Source: Stappia indica (GTDB taxonomy: Bacteria; Pseudomonadota; Alphaproteobacteria; Rhizobiales; Stappiaceae). From it: 64,000 bases of DNA. Of this stretch, positions 17,514 to 25,835 are shown in pieces. Location: the NCBI RefSeq assembly GCF_009789575.1, contig NZ_CP046908.1:3067001-3131000 (forward strand), given 5' to 3'. The notes under the pieces were generated by a model. The model worked only from the letters and a program-made list of their open reading frames with translations. It did no database searches and was not told where the DNA came from. The position numbers and the translations under genes were made by a program. How positions within the stretch are numbered: position 1 is the stretch's first letter; every line of letters begins with the position of its first letter.

Positions 17514-19048
17514 CCGTGTCCCCCACTCCTGCCCCCGCTCCCGTCCCCGCTCCAGTCAAGGACTGGCACGCCGCCGCCCGCGCCCTGTCGCCGGAGGCGC
17601 AGGCCTTCATCGACGGCCGCTATCGCCCGGCGCTGTCCGGCGCCACCTTCGCCACGCTCAACCCGGCGACCGGCCGCACCCTTGCCGATGTCGCCGCCTG
17701 CGGCGAGGCCGATGCGGATGCGGCGGTCGCGGCCGCCGCCCGCGCCTTCGAGACGGGCAGCTGGTCACGCGCCGCCCCGGGCGCGCGCAAGGCGGTGCTG
17801 CTGCACCTTGCCGATCTCATCGAGGCGGATGCGGACGCCTTCGCCCTCCTCGAGACGCTCGACATGGGCAAGCCGATCCGCGACAGCCTGACGATCGACG
17901 TGCCGGCGGCGGTGCGCTGCTTGCGCTGGTTCGCGGAAGCTGCCGACAAGCTCTACGACGAGATCGCCCCCACGAGGGGTGACGTGCTCGCCATGATCCG
18001 CCGGGTGCCGGTCGGCGTCGTCGCCGCCATCGTCCCCTGGAACTTCCCGCTGGTCACCGCGATGACCAAGATCGCCCCGGCGCTCGCCGCCGGCAACAGC
18101 GTGGTCCTGAAGCCCTCCGAACTGTCGCCGCTCTCGGCCCTGCGGCTCGGCCGGCTCGCCGCCGAGGCGGGGCTTCCCGACGGCGTCTTCAACGTGCTGC
18201 CGGGCATCGGCGCGGAGGCCGGACGCGCGCTCGCCCTGCATGACGGCGTCGCCTCGCTCGCCTTCACCGGCTCCACCGCCGTCGGCAAGCTGCTGATGAC
18301 CTATGCCGGCCAGTCCAACATGAAGAAGGTGGGCCTCGAATGCGGCGGCAAGTCCGCCAACATCGTGCTCGCGGACTGCCCGGACATCGACCGGGCGGTG
18401 GAAGCCGCCGCCATGGGCGTCTTCCAGAACCAGGGCCAGATCTGCAATGCCGGCACCCGGCTGATCCTGGAACGTCCCATCCGCGACGAGTTCCTGGAAA
18501 AGCTGGTGGCGCTGGTCCGCGACTGGGTACCGGGCGATCCCCTGCTGCCGGAAACCCGTTTCGGCGCGCTGGTCTCGCCCGCCCATGCCGAGCGCGTGCG
18601 CGGCCATATCGCCAGGGGGCTTGCGGAAGGCGCGACCCGCCTCACCGGCGAGGGGCCGCCCGCCCCCGGCCTTGCGCCGGAAACCTGCGTCCGCGCCACG
18701 ATCTTTTCCGGCGTCGACAACAGCATGGCCATCGCCCGCGAGGAGATCTTCGGACCGGTCCTTTCCGTCATCGATGCCGGCAGCCTCGACGAGGCCGTCG
18801 CCATCGCCAACGACAGTCCCTACGGGCTGGCGGCGGCGGTGTGGACCGGCAGCCTTGCCCGGGCGCTGGAGGCCGAACGCCGCCTCGACACCGGCTTCGT
18901 GTGGATCAACACCCTGCGCGTCGGCGACATCACCGTCCCCTTCGGCGGGGTGAAGGCCTCGGGCAGCGGCCGCGACAAGTCCTTCCACGCCTTCGACAGC
19001 GTCACCCATCGCAAGAGCGTCTGGGTCGACCTCTCGGCGAGTTCGTGA
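17510..19048 (+). CDS. Aldehyde dehydrogenase (gamma-glutamyl-GABA aldehyde dehydrogenase-like)
   Basis: A 512-residue NAD(P)-dependent aldehyde dehydrogenase. The general base is Glu277 in GLECGGKSANIVLAD and the catalytic nucleophile is Cys312 in NQGQICNAGTR; the cofactor motif FTGSTAVG lies near residue 252. The order of motifs resembles PuuC/aminoaldehyde dehydrogenases. The N terminus has a Pro/Ala-rich leader of about 15 residues. It starts in the ATGA shared with the upstream permease and ends five bases before the second MlrC gene. With the adjacent aminotransferase it forms a transaminase-dehydrogenase pair suited to degrading a diamine or amino aldehyde; the exact substrate is unknown. 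Confidence 0.88.
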   Translation: MTVSPTPAPAPVPAPVKDWHAAARALSPEAQAFIDGRYRPALSGATFATLNPATGRTLADVAACGEADADAAVAAAARAFETGSWSRAAPGARKAVLLHLADLIEADADAFALLETLDMGKPIRDSLTIDVPAAVRCLRWFAEAADKLYDEIAPTRGDVLAMIRRVPVGVVAAIVPWNFPLVTAMTKIAPALAAGNSVVLKPSELSPLSALRLGRLAAEAGLPDGVFNVLPGIGAEAGRALALHDGVASLAFTGSTAVGKLLMTYAGQSNMKKVGLECGGKSANIVLADCPDIDRAVEAAAMGVFQNQGQICNAGTRLILERPIRDEFLEKLVALVRDWVPGDPLLPETRFGALVSPAHAERVRGHIARGLAEGATRLTGEGPPAPGLAPETCVRATIFSGVDNSMAIAREEIFGPVLSVIDAGSLDEAVAIANDSPYGLAAAVWTGSLARALEAERRLDTGFVWINTLRVGDITVPFGGVKASGSGRDKSFHAFDSVTHRKSVWVDLSASS

Positions 19049-19053
19049 GCGCC

Positions 19054-20670
19054 ATGACGAAGCGCGTCCTCGTCGGTGCGATCCTGCACGAGACCAACAC
19101 GTTCAATGCCGTGCCGACCCGGCTCGCCGATTTCGCCGGCCGCTATCTCGTCTTCGGCGAGGAGCAGGCCCGCGCCCGGCTCGCCGGCACCGGCACGGAA
19201 GTCGGCGGCTTCCTGGAGGCCGCCGCCGCCCATGGCTGGGAGATCGTGCTGCCCGTTGCCGCCGCCTGCGGTCCCTCCGGCCCGCTCGCCGCTGCCGACT
19301 GGGCCGCCCTCAGACAAGCGATGCTGTCGGCGACGGGTCGCTTCGACGGGGTGCTGCTCGCCCTGCACGGGGCGATGGTCAGCGAAGACTGCCTCGATCC
19401 GGAGGGCGAGCTGCTCGCCGCCCTGCGCGCCCGCCACGGCGAGCGGGTGCCCATCGCCGCGACGCTCGACATGCATGCCAATGTCTCGGCCCGCATGGTC
19501 GCCGCCGCCGATGCCTTCTTCCCCTATCGCACCTATCCCCATGTCGATCATTTCGACTGCGCGGTCGAGGCCGCCGGCGCGCTGGCGCTGCTGATGCAAG
19601 AGGCGGACAGAGACTGGGCCGACAGAGGCGGAACCGGCCGGCTCACCCGCACCGTGCTCGCCCGTCCGCCGATGATCGATGCCGCCGACCATGGCCGCAC
19701 CGGCCCGCCGGGGCCGATGAACGCGCTGCTCGGCCATGCGGCTGCCCTCGCCGCGCGGCCGGGCGTCGTCTCGGCCGGGCTCACCATCGGCTTTCCCTGG
19801 GCCGATGTGCCCGATGTCGGGCCGGCCGCGCTGGTCTCGGTGCTTGCCGCCCCCAGCAGCAGCACCGCCGACCCTCGCGCGCTGGCGCTCGATCTCGGCC
19901 GCCGCCTGTGGGAGAGCCGGGCCGAGACCCAGCTCGACTTTGCCGACATCGAGACGGCGATCGCCGCCGCGCGGGCGCCGGGCGCCGATCCCCGCCCGCT
20001 GGTTCTGGCCGATTTCGCCGACAATCCGGCCGGCGGCGCCTATGGCGATTCGCCCAACCTGCTGCGCGCCATGCTGGAGGCGGGGCTGGAAAACGCCGCC
20101 TTCGCGACGATCTGCGATCCCGCCGCCGTCGCCCTTGCCGGCGAGGCGGGGGAGGGGGCCATGCTCGAGCTGGCGCTGGGCGGCCGCCTTGCGCCGGAGA
20201 TCACCCCGCCGCTGGCGCTCAGGGCCCGCGTCCTGCGGCTGCATCCCGGCACCTTCCGCTGCGAAGGTCCGGTGCTGCGCGGGCTCGACGTCGACATGGG
20301 GCCGATGGCGTTGCTGGAGGCGGCGGGCCTGCGTATCGTCGTGGCCAGCCGGGCGCTCGCCGTCACCGACCTCAACCTGTTCCGCGCGCTCGGCATCGAG
20401 CCCGCCACGCTTTCCGTCATCGGCCTGAAGAGCCGCAACCACCTGCGCGCCGCCTTCGCGCCGATTTCCCGCGACATCCTGCTGGTCGATGCCGGCGGCA
20501 TCGCCACCATGCGCCTGTCGCAGATCCCCTATAGTCGTATCAGGCGGCCGCTCTGGCCGCTCGATCCCCTGGCCGAGACCCCCAACCTGGAACACATCCA
20601 TGTCTTCGACACCGCATCCGGACCTGAGGAACGATCCCTCCCCGTCGACGGCCACGCTCAAGGCCGCTGA
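19054..20670 (+). CDS. M81 family metallohydrolase (MlrC-like), paralog 2
   Basis: A 538-residue MlrC-family protein, clearly diverged from the copy at 10148. Motifs are HETNTF at the N terminus, LHGAMVSEDCLDPEG, LDMHANVS and TYPHVDHFD with the proposed zinc ligands, and ADNPAGGAYGDSPNLL. The family substrate here is unknown; the known member cleaves a linear tetrapeptide, but most homologues sit in amino-acid catabolic clusters. The ATG at 19054 is five bases after the dehydrogenase stop; a GTG at 19045 overlapping it is an alternative. The last 24 codons overlap the start of the next aminotransferase by 71 bases, longer than usual. Confidence 0.83.
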   Translation: MTKRVLVGAILHETNTFNAVPTRLADFAGRYLVFGEEQARARLAGTGTEVGGFLEAAAAHGWEIVLPVAAACGPSGPLAAADWAALRQAMLSATGRFDGVLLALHGAMVSEDCLDPEGELLAALRARHGERVPIAATLDMHANVSARMVAAADAFFPYRTYPHVDHFDCAVEAAGALALLMQEADRDWADRGGTGRLTRTVLARPPMIDAADHGRTGPPGPMNALLGHAAALAARPGVVSAGLTIGFPWADVPDVGPAALVSVLAAPSSSTADPRALALDLGRRLWESRAETQLDFADIETAIAAARAPGADPRPLVLADFADNPAGGAYGDSPNLLRAMLEAGLENAAFATICDPAAVALAGEAGEGAMLELALGGRLAPEITPPLALRARVLRLHPGTFRCEGPVLRGLDVDMGPMALLEAAGLRIVVASRALAVTDLNLFRALGIEPATLSVIGLKSRNHLRAAFAPISRDILLVDAGGIATMRLSQIPYSRIRRPLWPLDPLAETPNLEHIHVFDTASGPEERSLPVDGHAQGR

Positions 20671-21988
20671 CCTTGCCCATCACCTGCATCCCTTCACCGA
20701 TCACGCCGAACTGGCCGGCGAGGGCGGCGCGCGCGTCATCGCCTCTGCGCAGGGGTGCTACCTGACCGACACCGACGGTGACCGCCTGCTCGACGGCATG
20801 GGCGGGCTGTGGTGCGTCAATATCGGCTACGGCCGGCCGGAACTGGCCGACGTGGCGGCGCGGCAGATGCGCGAGCTGCCCTACTACAACACCTTCTTCA
20901 AGACGACGACGCCGGTCGTAGCCCTGCTCGCCGAGGACCTGGCCGAGCTCGCGCCCGAGGGGCTCAACCGCGTCTTCTTCTCCGGTTCCGGGTCGGAGGC
21001 GAACGACACCAACATCCGCATCGTGCGCAGCTACTGGCAAAAGCGCGGCGAGCCGCAGCGCATGGCCATCATCTCGCGCAAACTCGCCTATCACGGCAGC
21101 ACCATCGCGGCGGCGAGCCTCACCGGCCTTGCCAGCATGCACGACATTCCCGGCATCCCGATCCCCGACATCCACCATGCGCCGGCCCCCAACTGGTGGG
21201 GCGAGGGCGGCGACATGACCCAGGACGAGTTCGGCCTGAAGGCGGCGCGCGGGCTGGAGGAGACGATCCTCGCCGTCGGGCCGGAGCGCGTTGCCGCCTT
21301 CATCGGCGAGCCGGTGCAGGGCGCCGGCGGCGTCCTCGTGCCGCCGTCCAGCTACTGGCCGGAAGTCCAGCGGATCTGCCGCAAATACGGCATCCTGCTG
21401 ATCGCCGACGAGGTGATCTGCGGCTTCGGGCGCACCGGCGAGTGGTTCGGCAGCCAGACCTTCGGCATCGCCCCGGACATCATGACGGTGGCCAAGGGCA
21501 TGTCCTCCGGCTACCAGCCGATCTCGGCCAGCATCGTCCATGACCGGGTCGCCGAGGTGGTGTTCGACACGCCGGGCCGCTTCCCGCACGGCTACACCTA
21601 TTCCGGCCATCCGGTCGCCGCCGCCGTTGCCCGCGAGAACCTTGCGATCCTGCGCCGGGAAGGCATCGTTGAGCGGGTCGGCGCCGATATCGGCCCCTAT
21701 TTCCAGCAGCAGCTTGCCACCCTTCGCGACCATCCGTTGGTCGGCGAGGTGCGCGGCGTCGGCCTGATGGCGGCGGTGGAGCTGACCCGCGACAAGGCCG
21801 GCCGGTCGGAGGTCCTGCCGGTCGGATCGATGTCGACGCCGGTGCGCAATGCCTGTTTCGCCAACGGGCTCGTCACCCGCGCGGTGCGCGACTGCCTGGT
21901 CTTCTCCCCGCCGCTGGTGATCTCGCATGCCGAGGTCGACGAGCTGGTGGCGATCCTGCGCCGCAGCATCGACGAGGCGCTCGGCTGA
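20600..21988 (+). CDS. Class III aminotransferase, omega-amino acid/diamine:pyruvate type
   Basis: A 462-residue PLP enzyme. Asp270 in LIADEVICGFGRTG contacts the pyridine nitrogen, and Lys299 in IMTVAKGMSSGYQP forms the Schiff base. The N-terminal HHLHPFTDHAELAGEG is typical of the putrescine/beta-alanine:pyruvate aminotransferase group. Assigned start ATG 20600 has only a weak CTGGA before it and overlaps the MlrC gene by 71 bases; a TTG start near 20672 would remove the overlap but lose family-conserved residues upstream. It probably converts an amine into an aldehyde for the dehydrogenase in the same operon. A strong terminator follows. Confidence 0.87.
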   Translation: MSSTPHPDLRNDPSPSTATLKAADLAHHLHPFTDHAELAGEGGARVIASAQGCYLTDTDGDRLLDGMGGLWCVNIGYGRPELADVAARQMRELPYYNTFFKTTTPVVALLAEDLAELAPEGLNRVFFSGSGSEANDTNIRIVRSYWQKRGEPQRMAIISRKLAYHGSTIAAASLTGLASMHDIPGIPIPDIHHAPAPNWWGEGGDMTQDEFGLKAARGLEETILAVGPERVAAFIGEPVQGAGGVLVPPSSYWPEVQRICRKYGILLIADEVICGFGRTGEWFGSQTFGIAPDIMTVAKGMSSGYQPISASIVHDRVAEVVFDTPGRFPHGYTYSGHPVAAAVARENLAILRREGIVERVGADIGPYFQQQLATLRDHPLVGEVRGVGLMAAVELTRDKAGRSEVLPVGSMSTPVRNACFANGLVTRAVRDCLVFSPPLVISHAEVDELVAILRRSIDEALG

Positions 21989-22040
21989 GGCGCTGAAGGC
22001 GGCTCCGGCCCCCCATCTTCGAAAAATCCACATGAAAAAA

Positions 22041-22070
22041 CCCGCCGGGACGGCCGTCCCGGCGGGTTTT
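22041..22070. terminator. Bidirectional rho-independent terminator
   Basis: A perfect 26-base palindrome (22041-22066) is flanked by AAAAAA on the left and TTTT on the right. It serves both the aminotransferase operon (plus) and the azoreductase gene (minus), which converge here. Confidence 0.92.
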
Positions 22071-22094
22071 GCGTTTCGTCGCTGCGGGCTCGTA

Positions 22095-22715
22095 TCAGGC
22101 CGCGACCAGCTCTTCCAGCTTGCGCTCGGCCTCGCCGATCGAGGCTTCGCGGGCCTCCGGGCCGAAGGCCAGCTTCTCGGCATAGACGAAGCTGATGTCG
22201 GTGATGCCGATGAAGCCCAGCATCGTGCGCAGGTGCGGTTCCTGCGAATCCATCGGCTTGGCCGGGCCTTCGCTGTACAGTCCGCCGCGGGTCGCAACGA
22301 CGATGGCGCGCTTGCCGGTCATCAGGCCTTCCGGGCCTGCCTCGGTGTAGCGGAACGTCACGCCGGCGCGCAGCACGTAGTCGAACCAGGACTTCAGCGT
22401 CGAGGGAATGCCGAAATTGTACATCGGCGCGCCGATGACCAGCACGTCGGCGGCCTTGACCTCGGCGATCAGCTCGTCGGACAATTTCTGTGCGGCGGCC
22501 TGGGCCGCGTTCGCCGGCTCGCCGCCGCGAATGGCGGTGGCGCCGTCGAGGTCGAGATGCGGCACCTGGCCGGCGCCGAGATCGCGCACGGTCAGCTGCA
22601 GGTCGGCGTTGCGGGACTTGAGCTGGTCGATCGTATCGTTGACCAGCTTGTTGGATGCGGACGCATCGCCCAGCGCGCTGCTGGTGATGGCGAGAACCTT
22701 CAAAGTCGAGGGCAT
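22095..22715 (-). CDS. azoR: FMN-dependent NADH-azoreductase
   Basis: A 206-residue flavodoxin-like quinone/azo reductase. The FMN phosphate loop is ITSSALGDASASNKL near the N terminus, and the isoalloxazine-binding segment is GAPMYNFGIPSTLKSWFDYVLRAGVTFRY (residues about 95-123), which is diagnostic of AzoR. ATRGGLYSEG follows. It reduces quinones and azo dyes with NADH by two electrons and is usually induced by electrophiles. The ATG at 22715 is preceded by GAGG. Divergent from a LysR regulator with 105 bases between, the usual arrangement for a regulator controlling its neighbour. Confidence 0.92.
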   Translation of the reverse strand: MPSTLKVLAITSSALGDASASNKLVNDTIDQLKSRNADLQLTVRDLGAGQVPHLDLDGATAIRGGEPANAAQAAAQKLSDELIAEVKAADVLVIGAPMYNFGIPSTLKSWFDYVLRAGVTFRYTEAGPEGLMTGKRAIVVATRGGLYSEGPAKPMDSQEPHLRTMLGFIGITDISFVYAEKLAFGPEAREASIGEAERKLEELVAA

Positions 22716-22820
22716 GCCTCTGTTCCTTCCGATAATGTTGTACCCCACAGGTAGTCGCCATTGTGCGGTGCCAGAATTCCCGAAATCCGCACCACACTGT
22801 TGCGCCAGCAGGAACGCCGG

Positions 22821-23789
22821 ATGATCGAACTGGAAGACATGCGCTATTTCGTCGAGGTCGCGGAGAGCGGCGGCTTCAGCCGGGCCGCCGCCCGCCTCGG
22901 CGTTTCCAAATCCATCGTCAGCCGGCGAATCGCCCGCATCGAGGAGCATCTGGGCGCGCGCCTGCTCAACCGCACGACGCGCGGCGTCACCGCCAGCGAT
23001 GCCGGACTGGAGTTCAAGGCGCGGGCCGAACGGCTCCTTGCCGACTACGACGAGGCGCTCGACGCGGTCGCCGTCCATGGCGGCGAGGTGGTCGGCCGGC
23101 TGCGCATCTCCGCGCCGCTCTCCTTCGGCATCCACCACCTGGCGCCGGTGCTGGCCGAGCTCGCCGCCGCCCATCCGCGCCTGGAGCTCGACGTCTCGCT
23201 CTCCGACCGGCTGGTCGACCTGATCGGCGAGCGGCTCGACGCCGCGATCCGCATCGGCAAGCTGGAAGATTCCAGCCATGTCGCCCGCCGCATCGCGCCG
23301 ATCCGCTCCCTCGTCGTCGCCAGCCCCGCCTATCTCGCCCGCAAGGGCCGGCCGGCGCGGCCCGAGGACCTTGCCACCGATCACGACTGCCTGATCTACA
23401 CCGGCAGCCGCTCGTCCGAATGGGTCTTCACCCGCGGCAACGAGACCGTCTCGGTGCGCCCGCGCGGCCGGCTGCGCAGCGACAGCGGCGAGACGCTGGT
23501 CGCCTGGGCCCTTGCCGGCCTCGGCATCGTCCAGCTGCCCTCCTTCCTGATCGGCGACACGGTCGACACCGGCGCCCTGGTGCCCCTGCTGCTCGACCAT
23601 CCGACCCCCGAATTCGGCATGTATGTCGTCCGCCCGCCCGGCCCGCACACGCCCGGCAAGGTCCGGGCGCTGACCGAGGCCCTGCTGCGCCATTTCGGCG
23701 GCACCCCGGCCTGGGACCGCTGCGTCCGCCATGTGGCAGAGGCGGATGCCGCCGCACGGCAGGCGAAGAAGGCGGAAGAACGGGGATAG
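22821..23789 (+). CDS. LysR family transcriptional regulator
   Basis: A 322-residue LysR regulator. The N-terminal winged HTH (residues 1-60) is MIELEDMRYFVEVAESGGFSRAAARLGVSKSIVSRRIARIEEHLG. The C-terminal periplasmic-binding-like effector domain has SAPLSFGIHHLAPVL and VVASPAYLARKGRP. The form resembles the CrgA/QhnR group that controls quinone or azoreductase genes. The ATG at 22821 gives the standard N terminus, with AGGA nine bases before; the frame extends 20 codons upstream without support. It likely controls the divergent azoreductase in response to quinones or related electrophiles, which is inference from position. The last 25 residues form a charged Ala/Lys/Glu tail. Confidence 0.9.
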   Translation: MIELEDMRYFVEVAESGGFSRAAARLGVSKSIVSRRIARIEEHLGARLLNRTTRGVTASDAGLEFKARAERLLADYDEALDAVAVHGGEVVGRLRISAPLSFGIHHLAPVLAELAAAHPRLELDVSLSDRLVDLIGERLDAAIRIGKLEDSSHVARRIAPIRSLVVASPAYLARKGRPARPEDLATDHDCLIYTGSRSSEWVFTRGNETVSVRPRGRLRSDSGETLVAWALAGLGIVQLPSFLIGDTVDTGALVPLLLDHPTPEFGMYVVRPPGPHTPGKVRALTEALLRHFGGTPAWDRCVRHVAEADAAARQAKKAEERG

Positions 23790-23891
23790 ACGGAAAAGGT
23801 CGGCGCGCGCGTGGGCGGGGATAACCGCCGGCCCGTGCCGTCAGTCGCGGTTTTTCGCCGGTAAGGGCCGCGATTTGCCGGTTTTGCGCGC

Positions 23892-23950
23892 GCCGTCTCG
23901 AAAATCGCGCTTATTGAGACGGAATTTTGCAAAATCCGTCTCGAAATTTT
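23892..23950. repeat. Inverted and direct repeat cluster with CCGTCTCGAAA
   Basis: CCGTCTCGAAA occurs twice on the plus strand (23894-23904 and 23936-23946), and its inverted core GAGACGGA at 23916-23923. The last two form a near-perfect hairpin with arms GAGACGGA and TCCGTCTC around an AT-rich centre. It lies in the 285-base gap between the LysR and beta-CASP genes, 125 bases before the latter. It could be an operator array or a small dispersed palindromic repeat; I see no coding frame in the gap. Confidence 0.55.
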
Positions 23951-24074
23951 CCAAGCGGCCTGCGGCGTTTTCTCCCCGCTCGCCTCACGCGTTCATGCGG
24001 GCCGGAAAACCGTGCTAACCTTTGGCTCCTGTTGGGCTTTGCGCCATGGCGCGCACGCGTTGGGAAAGAGCTGG

Positions 24075-25673
24075 ATGACCGTTGTACCCAGGCTGACATT
24101 TCACGGCGCGGCCGGCGGCGTGACCGGATCGTGCCACCGCCTCGAGACGGCCGGCGGCACCGTCCTGCTCGACTGCGGCATGTTCCAGGGCTCCAAGACC
24201 GAGAAGGAGCTGAACTACCGGCCCTTCCCGTTTTCCGTCGGCGACGTCGACGCGGTCGTCCTCAGCCACGCTCACATCGACCATTCCGGCCTGCTCCCGA
24301 AGCTTGTCCGCGACGGCTATTCCGGGCCGATCTACGCCACCGGCGCGACGTTCGAGCTGTGCAGCGTCATGCTTCCCGACAGCGCCCACATCCAGGAGTA
24401 CGAGGTCGAGCAGCTGAACCGCCGCAACCGCCGGCGCCAGCGCCGCGATGCGGTCGAGCCGATCTATACCGGGGCGGACGCGCAGGCGACGCTGGCACTT
24501 TTCCACCCCTATGCCTATGGCCACTGGTTCCAGGTCCTGCCCGGCCTGCGCGCGCGGTTCTGGAATGCCGGCCACCTGCTCGGCTCCGCCTCGGTCGAGC
24601 TGGAAATCGCCGAACCTCCAATGAAACTGCTGTTTTCCGGCGATATCGGCCCGGACTACAAGCTGATGCATCCGGACCCGGAAGGCCCCAGCGGCATCGA
24701 CTACCTGATCTGCGAGAGCACCTATGGCGACACCGACCGGGAGGACGCTACCCCCGCCCACCGGCGCGGCCAGCTGCGCGCCGAGGTGAAGGCGGCGATG
24801 CATCCGGACGGCGCGCTGCTGATTCCGTCCTTCGCGGTCGAGCGGGCCCAGGAGTTGATCAGCGACCTGTGCCAGCTGATGGCGGAAGGGGCCTTGCCGG
24901 AGATCCCGATCTATGTCGATTCGCCGCTGGCGGCGGCCGCGACCCGCGTCTTCGCCCGCCATGCCCGCGAGCTGGAAGGCGGCGAGGTGCTGCTCAAGGG
25001 CCTGGCCGCCCGCAACCTGCACATGACCGAGACGGTCGAGCAGAGCAAGGCACTCGACCGGGTCCGCGGTTTCCACATCGTCATCGCGGCCAGCGGCATG
25101 TGCGAGGCCGGCCGCATCCGCCACCGGCTGAAAAACTGGCTCTGGCGCGACGAGGGGACGGTCCTCTTGGTCGGCTACCAGGCGACCGGCACGCTCGGCC
25201 GCATCCTCCAGGACGGCGCCCCTTCCGTCCGCATCCAGGGCGAAGAGTTCTCCGTGCGCGCCCGCATCCGCTCCATCGACCTGTATTCCGGCCATGCGGA
25301 CGGCCCGGAGCTGGCGAGCTGGGTCGAAAAGCGCCTGCCGCTGGCGCACGACATCTTCCTCGTCCATGGCGAGCGCGAGGCGATCGACGGTATGGCCGAC
25401 CGGCTGTCCGGCCTGATCGAGGCCGATCATGTGCTGAAGCCCGGCCTCGACGAGAGTTTCGAGCTGACGCCGGCCGGGGCGGTCCGTCTTGCCGGCGAGG
25501 CGCCGCCGCGCCTGCCGCGCGAGGAGGTGGGCCGTCTCGATTGGCACAACGACGTCACCCGCCTGCTGCTCGACATCAGCGACCAGCTTGCGGCGGAAAC
25601 GGATGAGAAGAGCCGGAACGTCGTGATTCGCCGCCTGCGCCGGGCGCTTGCCGGCGACGAAAACGGTCGTTAG
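24075..25673 (+). CDS. MBL-fold metallohydrolase with beta-CASP domain (putative RNase)
   Basis: A 532-residue member of the metallo-beta-lactamase/beta-CASP family (CPSF73-like). The zinc motif HAHIDH is at residues 65-70. A further MBL motif is GDIGPDYK, the beta-CASP region holds SFAVERAQELI and SGMCEAGRIRHRL, and the RNA-metabolising C-terminal motif FSVRARIRSIDLYSGHAD gives the last His ligand. Bacterial homologues are proposed exonucleases or RNA-processing enzymes; the in vivo substrate is not known. The ATG at 24075 (MTVVPRLTFHGAAGG) follows GGAAAGAG; the frame extends 21 codons upstream. An about 60-residue C-terminal extension follows the Zn domain. Confidence 0.85.
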   Translation: MTVVPRLTFHGAAGGVTGSCHRLETAGGTVLLDCGMFQGSKTEKELNYRPFPFSVGDVDAVVLSHAHIDHSGLLPKLVRDGYSGPIYATGATFELCSVMLPDSAHIQEYEVEQLNRRNRRRQRRDAVEPIYTGADAQATLALFHPYAYGHWFQVLPGLRARFWNAGHLLGSASVELEIAEPPMKLLFSGDIGPDYKLMHPDPEGPSGIDYLICESTYGDTDREDATPAHRRGQLRAEVKAAMHPDGALLIPSFAVERAQELISDLCQLMAEGALPEIPIYVDSPLAAAATRVFARHARELEGGEVLLKGLAARNLHMTETVEQSKALDRVRGFHIVIAASGMCEAGRIRHRLKNWLWRDEGTVLLVGYQATGTLGRILQDGAPSVRIQGEEFSVRARIRSIDLYSGHADGPELASWVEKRLPLAHDIFLVHGEREAIDGMADRLSGLIEADHVLKPGLDESFELTPAGAVRLAGEAPPRLPREEVGRLDWHNDVTRLLLDISDQLAAETDEKSRNVVIRRLRRALAGDENGR

Positions 25674-25835
25674 GTCGCTCGCGAACGCAGGTCAGGCTTG
25701 CCTCGGCGCCGCGCCTTGGGCACTTTCTCTGGCCTTGCGGACGGCTGACGCGGCGGAACCCTTGCGGGTGTCGGCCGGGAAGCCTTCGCGACCCTGCGAA
25801 GCCCGGCGAAGACCGCCGATGACGACCGGTTGACC

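Noticed and set aside
22741-22820. Precise LysR operator between azoR and its regulator
   Set aside because: Several weak T-N11-A patterns exist and none stands out enough to call.
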